DNA from: Bacteroidota bacterium
GTDB lineage: Bacteria > Bacteroidota > Ignavibacteria > Ignavibacteriales > Ignavibacteriaceae
Assembly: GCA_022573715.1 (NCBI GenBank)
Contig: JACZTL010000001.1
Coordinates: 186,001-250,000 of the forward strand
DNA length: 64,000 bases
Reading direction: 5' to 3'
How positions within the stretch are numbered: position 1 is the stretch's first letter; every line of letters begins with the position of its first letter. Below the pieces are notes generated by a model. The model was not told the DNA's origin, did no database searches, and saw only the letters and a program-made list of their open reading frames with translations. Positions 60,671 to 64,000 of this stretch are shown here, in pieces. Made by a program: the position numbers and the translations under genes.

Positions 60671-62068
60671 TTGCTTATTACAGACAAAAAAAATATTTTT
60701 ATTTACATTTTGCTTGCAGGCGTTGTTACTGAATTATATTATTTAGCCTTTCTTATATTCAGCGATAAGGATATTCCCCTTTATATGTTTATCTATCTCG
60801 AAACTTTTTTGATTATGCTGTTATCATTTTACTTTGTTAAAAACTTAAATGAAAATAATTCGGGTGAAGAAAATGAAAAAGAGGAAAAAAATAATCCCGT
60901 TTTATTGTTTTTTTCAAAAGCACTAAAAATTGGAAAATCGAAGAGATTAAAATTACCTCTTACAATAATTTTTTTCGGTATCTTTTTCAGGTTAACTCTT
61001 TTCCCTGCTTTGCCAACAACCTCAGATGATGTTTACAGGTATTTGTGGGAAGGGAAAGTTTTGACTGCCGGGCATAATCCTTTTACAAAGGCACCCAATG
61101 ATACATCGTTGATCCCTTTAAGAGATGGGGTATATGATAAAGTTACTTTTAAAGATATTCCGGCTATTTATCCGCCGATTTCTCAATTAGTTTTTGCAGC
61201 AGGTTACGGTATTAAAAATAATAGTGTAACAGCTTTAAAATTGATATACCTGTTGTGCGAATTAATTACTCTTCTTTTCTTGTTGAAATTATTAGATCTT
61301 AAAAAGAAAAATTTAAATTACATAATTTTATACGCGTGGCTTCCACTAAGCATAATGGAATATTTCATCAACGCTCATTTAGACCCTATCGGCATAATGT
61401 TTATGATGATGTTTATCTATTTTATGGAAAAGGAAAAACATATTTTATCTTCGGTAGCATTTTCATTAGCCATATTATCTAAATTATATCCCGTAATTTT
61501 ATTTCCTCTTGTTATTAAAAAACTTGGACTTAAAAAAACAATTGTTTTTTCTTTGATCACTGCAATACTTGTAACAACTTTTTATTTACCTTTTCTTAAC
61601 TGGAACTTTACTGCTTTTACAGCATTAAGAAATTATCTGTCAAATTGGGAATTCAACGGATCGGTATACAATATATTAAAATATTTTTTGGATGATGGAA
61701 ATCTTATAAAAATTATTTGCGGGTCGGCGTTTGTTATAACAACAGGAATAATAGCATATAAATACAAAAATTTTACAAAAGCCGCGTACGCAGTTTTCAT
61801 CACTTTAATAGTGTTCAGTTCAACTCTTTATCCTTGGTATTTAGGATGGATAGCAGCGCTAAATCCGGCTCATGCATTTTATTCGGTAACAAGTTTATTG
61901 TTTACAAGTAACTTTGCAAACTTTACACCTCTTGCGCCTGTGTGGAGGGAATATCTTGTGGTTTTACTAATTCAGTACGTACCTTTTTTCATTTTTTTAG
62001 TGCTGGATGTTTTCTGGTTAAAAAATGAAAAAAGAAAACCTAAAAAATCGTTATCAGTAAATTTTTAA
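60671..62068 (+). CDS. GT87/DUF2029-like polyprenol-phosphate-dependent mannosyltransferase
   Basis: This 465-residue integral membrane protein has about 10-12 helices and a GT-C-type first loop, TTSDDVYRYLWEGKVLTAGHNPF, containing the acidic pair expected for lipid-linked sugar donors. It also has AIYPPISQLVFAAGYGI and LYPWYLGWIAAL. Related proteins transfer mannose or other sugars from polyprenyl phosphate to extracytoplasmic glycans. The start is TTG at 60671, 25 bases after the receptor-like gene. Its stop overlaps the converging response-regulator stop by four bases. The exact sugar is not assigned. Confidence 0.78.
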   Translation: MLITDKKNIFIYILLAGVVTELYYLAFLIFSDKDIPLYMFIYLETFLIMLLSFYFVKNLNENNSGEENEKEEKNNPVLLFFSKALKIGKSKRLKLPLTIIFFGIFFRLTLFPALPTTSDDVYRYLWEGKVLTAGHNPFTKAPNDTSLIPLRDGVYDKVTFKDIPAIYPPISQLVFAAGYGIKNNSVTALKLIYLLCELITLLFLLKLLDLKKKNLNYIILYAWLPLSIMEYFINAHLDPIGIMFMMMFIYFMEKEKHILSSVAFSLAILSKLYPVILFPLVIKKLGLKKTIVFSLITAILVTTFYLPFLNWNFTAFTALRNYLSNWEFNGSVYNILKYFLDDGNLIKIICGSAFVITTGIIAYKYKNFTKAAYAVFITLIVFSSTLYPWYLGWIAALNPAHAFYSVTSLLFTSNFANFTPLAPVWREYLVVLLIQYVPFFIFLVLDVFWLKNEKRKPKKSLSVNF

Positions 62069-62781
62069 AGACTTAGTTTTTCTTTAAACTTGATAGCTTG
62101 TCTTCTCGACACTTCTATTTTATGATCACCTTTTAATTTTACTAATAAGCCGCCGTTTAACCAGGGTTCAATATTTAATATCCACTTCAGATTTAAAATA
62201 TGTTTTCTGTTAGCTCTGAAAAAGGTTTTGCTGTCCAATCTTTCATCAAGATAATTTAATGTTCTTAAAATAAGCGGTTTGTTACTATCAAAATAAAGTC
62301 TAACATAATTACCCTCGGATTCAAATAACCTGATAGAAGATAATTTAACGAACCAGCATCGTTCACCGTCTTTTACAAAAATCTGATCATCTTCTTTTAA
62401 TATATTAGAAAGTTCGCTTGTCATCACTTCCTGATTACGCAGGAGAACTTTTTCAATTGTTTCTGCTAATCTATCGGGGTCAATTGGTTTTAAAAGATAA
62501 TCCAGAGCGTTATATTCAAATGCTTTCAATGCATATTCATCGTAGGCTGTAGTAAAAATAACTGTTGGGACTGTATCTAAACTCTCTAAAAGTTCAAAGC
62601 CGTTTTTACCCGGCATTTGTATATCTAAAAATATCAGATCCGGTTTTAATTCTTCAATTTTTTTTAATGCATCATCAACATTTTTTGCTTCTCCTATAAT
62701 ATTAATCTTTTTATGCAGTGCTAATAATCTGCGAAGCTCAACACGTGCTAATCGTTCATCGTCAATTATTATTGCTTTCAT
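62065..62781 (-). CDS. LytTR-family response regulator
   Basis: This is a two-domain transcription factor of 238 residues. The receiver domain begins KAIIIDDERLARVELRRLL with the phospho-acceptor Asp in LIFLDIQMPGKNGFELL near residue 54 and the Thr/Lys signature TAYDEYALKAFEYNALDYLLKPI. The C-terminal LytTR DNA-binding domain has RCWFVKLSSIRLFESEGNYVRLY and FFRANRKHILNL. I start it at ATG 62781, preceded by GGAG; a TTG 15 bases earlier lies within that ribosome site. It overlaps the kinase gene by 20 bases, so they form a coupled two-component operon. The regulated genes are unknown. Confidence 0.95.
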   Translation of the reverse strand: MKAIIIDDERLARVELRRLLALHKKINIIGEAKNVDDALKKIEELKPDLIFLDIQMPGKNGFELLESLDTVPTVIFTTAYDEYALKAFEYNALDYLLKPIDPDRLAETIEKVLLRNQEVMTSELSNILKEDDQIFVKDGERCWFVKLSSIRLFESEGNYVRLYFDSNKPLILRTLNYLDERLDSKTFFRANRKHILNLKWILNIEPWLNGGLLVKLKGDHKIEVSRRQAIKFKEKLSL

Positions 62782-63889
62782 TTTTATCTCCTTCAATTGG
62801 AATTACTATTTTTGTTAAAACAATTTCGTCCGTCTCGTTTTCTATAGTAAATCTTGCTTTCTCCCCGTAAATAAGATTTAATCTATGTTTTGTGTTTTTA
62901 ATACCGAAACCTTTTGCGTTTTTTAAGTCTTCGTCTTCAATATTACCAGTATTCCTTATTTCAATTATAAGGTTTGTTGCAGTAAGTTTCGTACTTAAAT
63001 GAATTTCCCCTCCGTCTTCTCTGTTTGAGAGACCGTGTTTTATTCCGTTTTCTACCAATGTTTGTATCATCATTGGTGGTATTTTAATTTGTCTGGAACC
63101 TTCATCAATATCAATTTTATATTTTAGTCTTTCCTCAAACCTAATAGATTCAAGTTTTAAATAATCCGTAACTATTTGTAGTTCATTATCTAAAGCAGCA
63201 GTTTCTATATGTCCTTTTTGTAAAGAATATCTGAGAATATTAGAAAGATAAGTTACGGCAGTTTGTGCACTTTCTGGATTTTCTTTTATCAATGCTCTAA
63301 TGCTGTTTAGTGCATTAAAAATAAAATGCGGGTTTAATTGTGATTTTAATGTTTTTAGTTCATAATCTTTTACGGCGGCTTCCCATATAAGTGCTTCAAC
63401 TTCAACCGCTTTATAGTTTTCAAAGAAATGAACCGAAAAATAAATCAGTTCCCAAACTAAAATTATTCCAGTAAGATTAAATAAACTCCAAATAACTGTA
63501 CCAGTTTGTATTTTATGAAAGTAGACATATCCTATATAATACGAAACGGTAAATGTAATGATGTATAAAATTGCACCTAAAATAAAAGATGACAATATAA
63601 TTCTAGGAATAATTTTTTTAAGCGGAAGTTTTAACCATTTTCTATTAATGGTATAAGATCTGAAAATATGGGTTACACTAACGCCAACAATTCCCATATA
63701 TAATGTTGTGGTAAGCCTTTGCCAAGTAAAATGCCCGAATAAGGAGATCATACTGATATTAAAAATGACAAAAATTGACCATCCGATTATTTGGTTGATC
63801 CAATAAATTTTATTACGTGTAAGTTTGGTCTTAAATGTAAATCCATTTTTGGTTGGAATCGTATTATTTATGTCAGACTCATTTTTCAT
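62762..63889 (-). CDS. LytS/YehU-family sensor histidine kinase
   Basis: This 375-residue membrane kinase has four predicted membrane helices in residues about 25-165. The PF06580-type kinase domain starts with LKTLKSQLNPHFIFNALNSIRALIKENP, where the His in NPHFIFN is the phospho-acceptor, followed by the H-box helix and the N-box PPMMIQTLVENGIKHGL and a G-box-like KGFGIKNTKHRLNL. Such kinases work with LytTR regulators, and the partner gene overlaps it immediately downstream. No periplasmic sensor domain of note is seen, so the stimulus is probably membrane-related. Confidence 0.94.
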   Translation of the reverse strand: MKNESDINNTIPTKNGFTFKTKLTRNKIYWINQIIGWSIFVIFNISMISLFGHFTWQRLTTTLYMGIVGVSVTHIFRSYTINRKWLKLPLKKIIPRIILSSFILGAILYIITFTVSYYIGYVYFHKIQTGTVIWSLFNLTGIILVWELIYFSVHFFENYKAVEVEALIWEAAVKDYELKTLKSQLNPHFIFNALNSIRALIKENPESAQTAVTYLSNILRYSLQKGHIETAALDNELQIVTDYLKLESIRFEERLKYKIDIDEGSRQIKIPPMMIQTLVENGIKHGLSNREDGGEIHLSTKLTATNLIIEIRNTGNIEDEDLKNAKGFGIKNTKHRLNLIYGEKARFTIENETDEIVLTKIVIPIEGDKNESNNN

Positions 63890-64000
63890 ATATTAAATTT
63901 GTTTTCTTTTCTTTTAATCAATATAAACTTTTAACATTTATTCATCAAAATAAATCTTTATTTAATTTAGAGATCAAATGTACCTCAGGCGTTATTTACC

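Noticed and set aside
63890-64000. Beginning of another gene at the right edge
   Set aside because: The last 111 bases are an AT-rich leader with no start codon and ribosome site that I can support.

Overview
The window is AT-rich DNA from a Gram-negative bacterium of the Bacteroidota/Chlorobiota side of the tree. An Ignavibacteria-like lineage is the best guess. The evidence is two large secreted proteins ending in a type A type-IX-secretion sorting domain (NYTLSQNYPNPFNPSTT motif), a lipid A pathway, a DPP4-type peptidase, a pyrophosphate-linked PEP/pyruvate enzyme, and frequent TTG start codons. This assignment is inferred from gene content, not from a marker search.

Layout. 0-3.3 kb (minus strand): a GlnD-type uridylyltransferase cut by the window edge, queF and queC for queuosine, and an MFS transporter. 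3.5-10.5 kb (plus): tpiA, an unusual GH2-like protein fused to a membrane domain, and smc. 10.8-21.3 kb (plus): housekeeping and envelope genes (HAD phosphatase, membrane methyltransferase, lpxB, DUF374 acyltransferase, lpxK, ppdK, queA, ispD, plsY, gpsA). 21.4-25.2 kb: dgt (minus) and recG (plus). 25.2-29.0 kb (plus): a tightly coupled four-gene cluster with two ATP-grasp ligases, a GNAT acetyltransferase and a KamA-type radical SAM aminomutase. 29.0-31.6 kb (minus): thioredoxin-like protein, nadK, DUF1844, glycosyltransferase. 31.7-38.6 kb (plus): surface polysaccharide genes (flippase, four glycosyltransferases, initiating sugar-phosphate transferase). 38.7-41.2 kb: an Ig-like lipoprotein, a small membrane protein and a VOC protein.

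41.2-51.4 kb is the accessory region. A three-gene module (methyltransferase, small lipoprotein, T9SS beta-propeller protein) is present twice in tandem, with near-identical terminators at its borders. Next come rlpA and an initiator-tRNA locus. That locus has a strong promoter, a broken tRNA-fMet copy, an intact tRNA-fMet, a terminator, a GIY-YIG nuclease gene, and a second tRNA 3' end with its own terminator. Short GC-rich palindromes (TCCGCC...GGCGGA type) sit inside both broken tRNA copies, inside a MITE-like repeat, and in frame within both T9SS sorting domains. This looks like an insertion-prone palindromic element family resembling Rickettsia palindromic elements.

51.5-64 kb: DPP4-like peptidase, AGCS symporter, ferredoxin, DUF3179 lipoprotein with an outer-membrane-like partner, an HU protein with a basic tail, a TonB-receptor-like protein, a GT87-like mannosyltransferase, and a LytS/LytTR two-component pair.

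The strongest leads for undescribed biology are the tRNA-fMet/GIY-YIG/palindrome locus, the KamA-ATP-grasp-GNAT cluster, the duplicated T9SS module, and the GH2-membrane fusion that lacks its acid/base glutamate.
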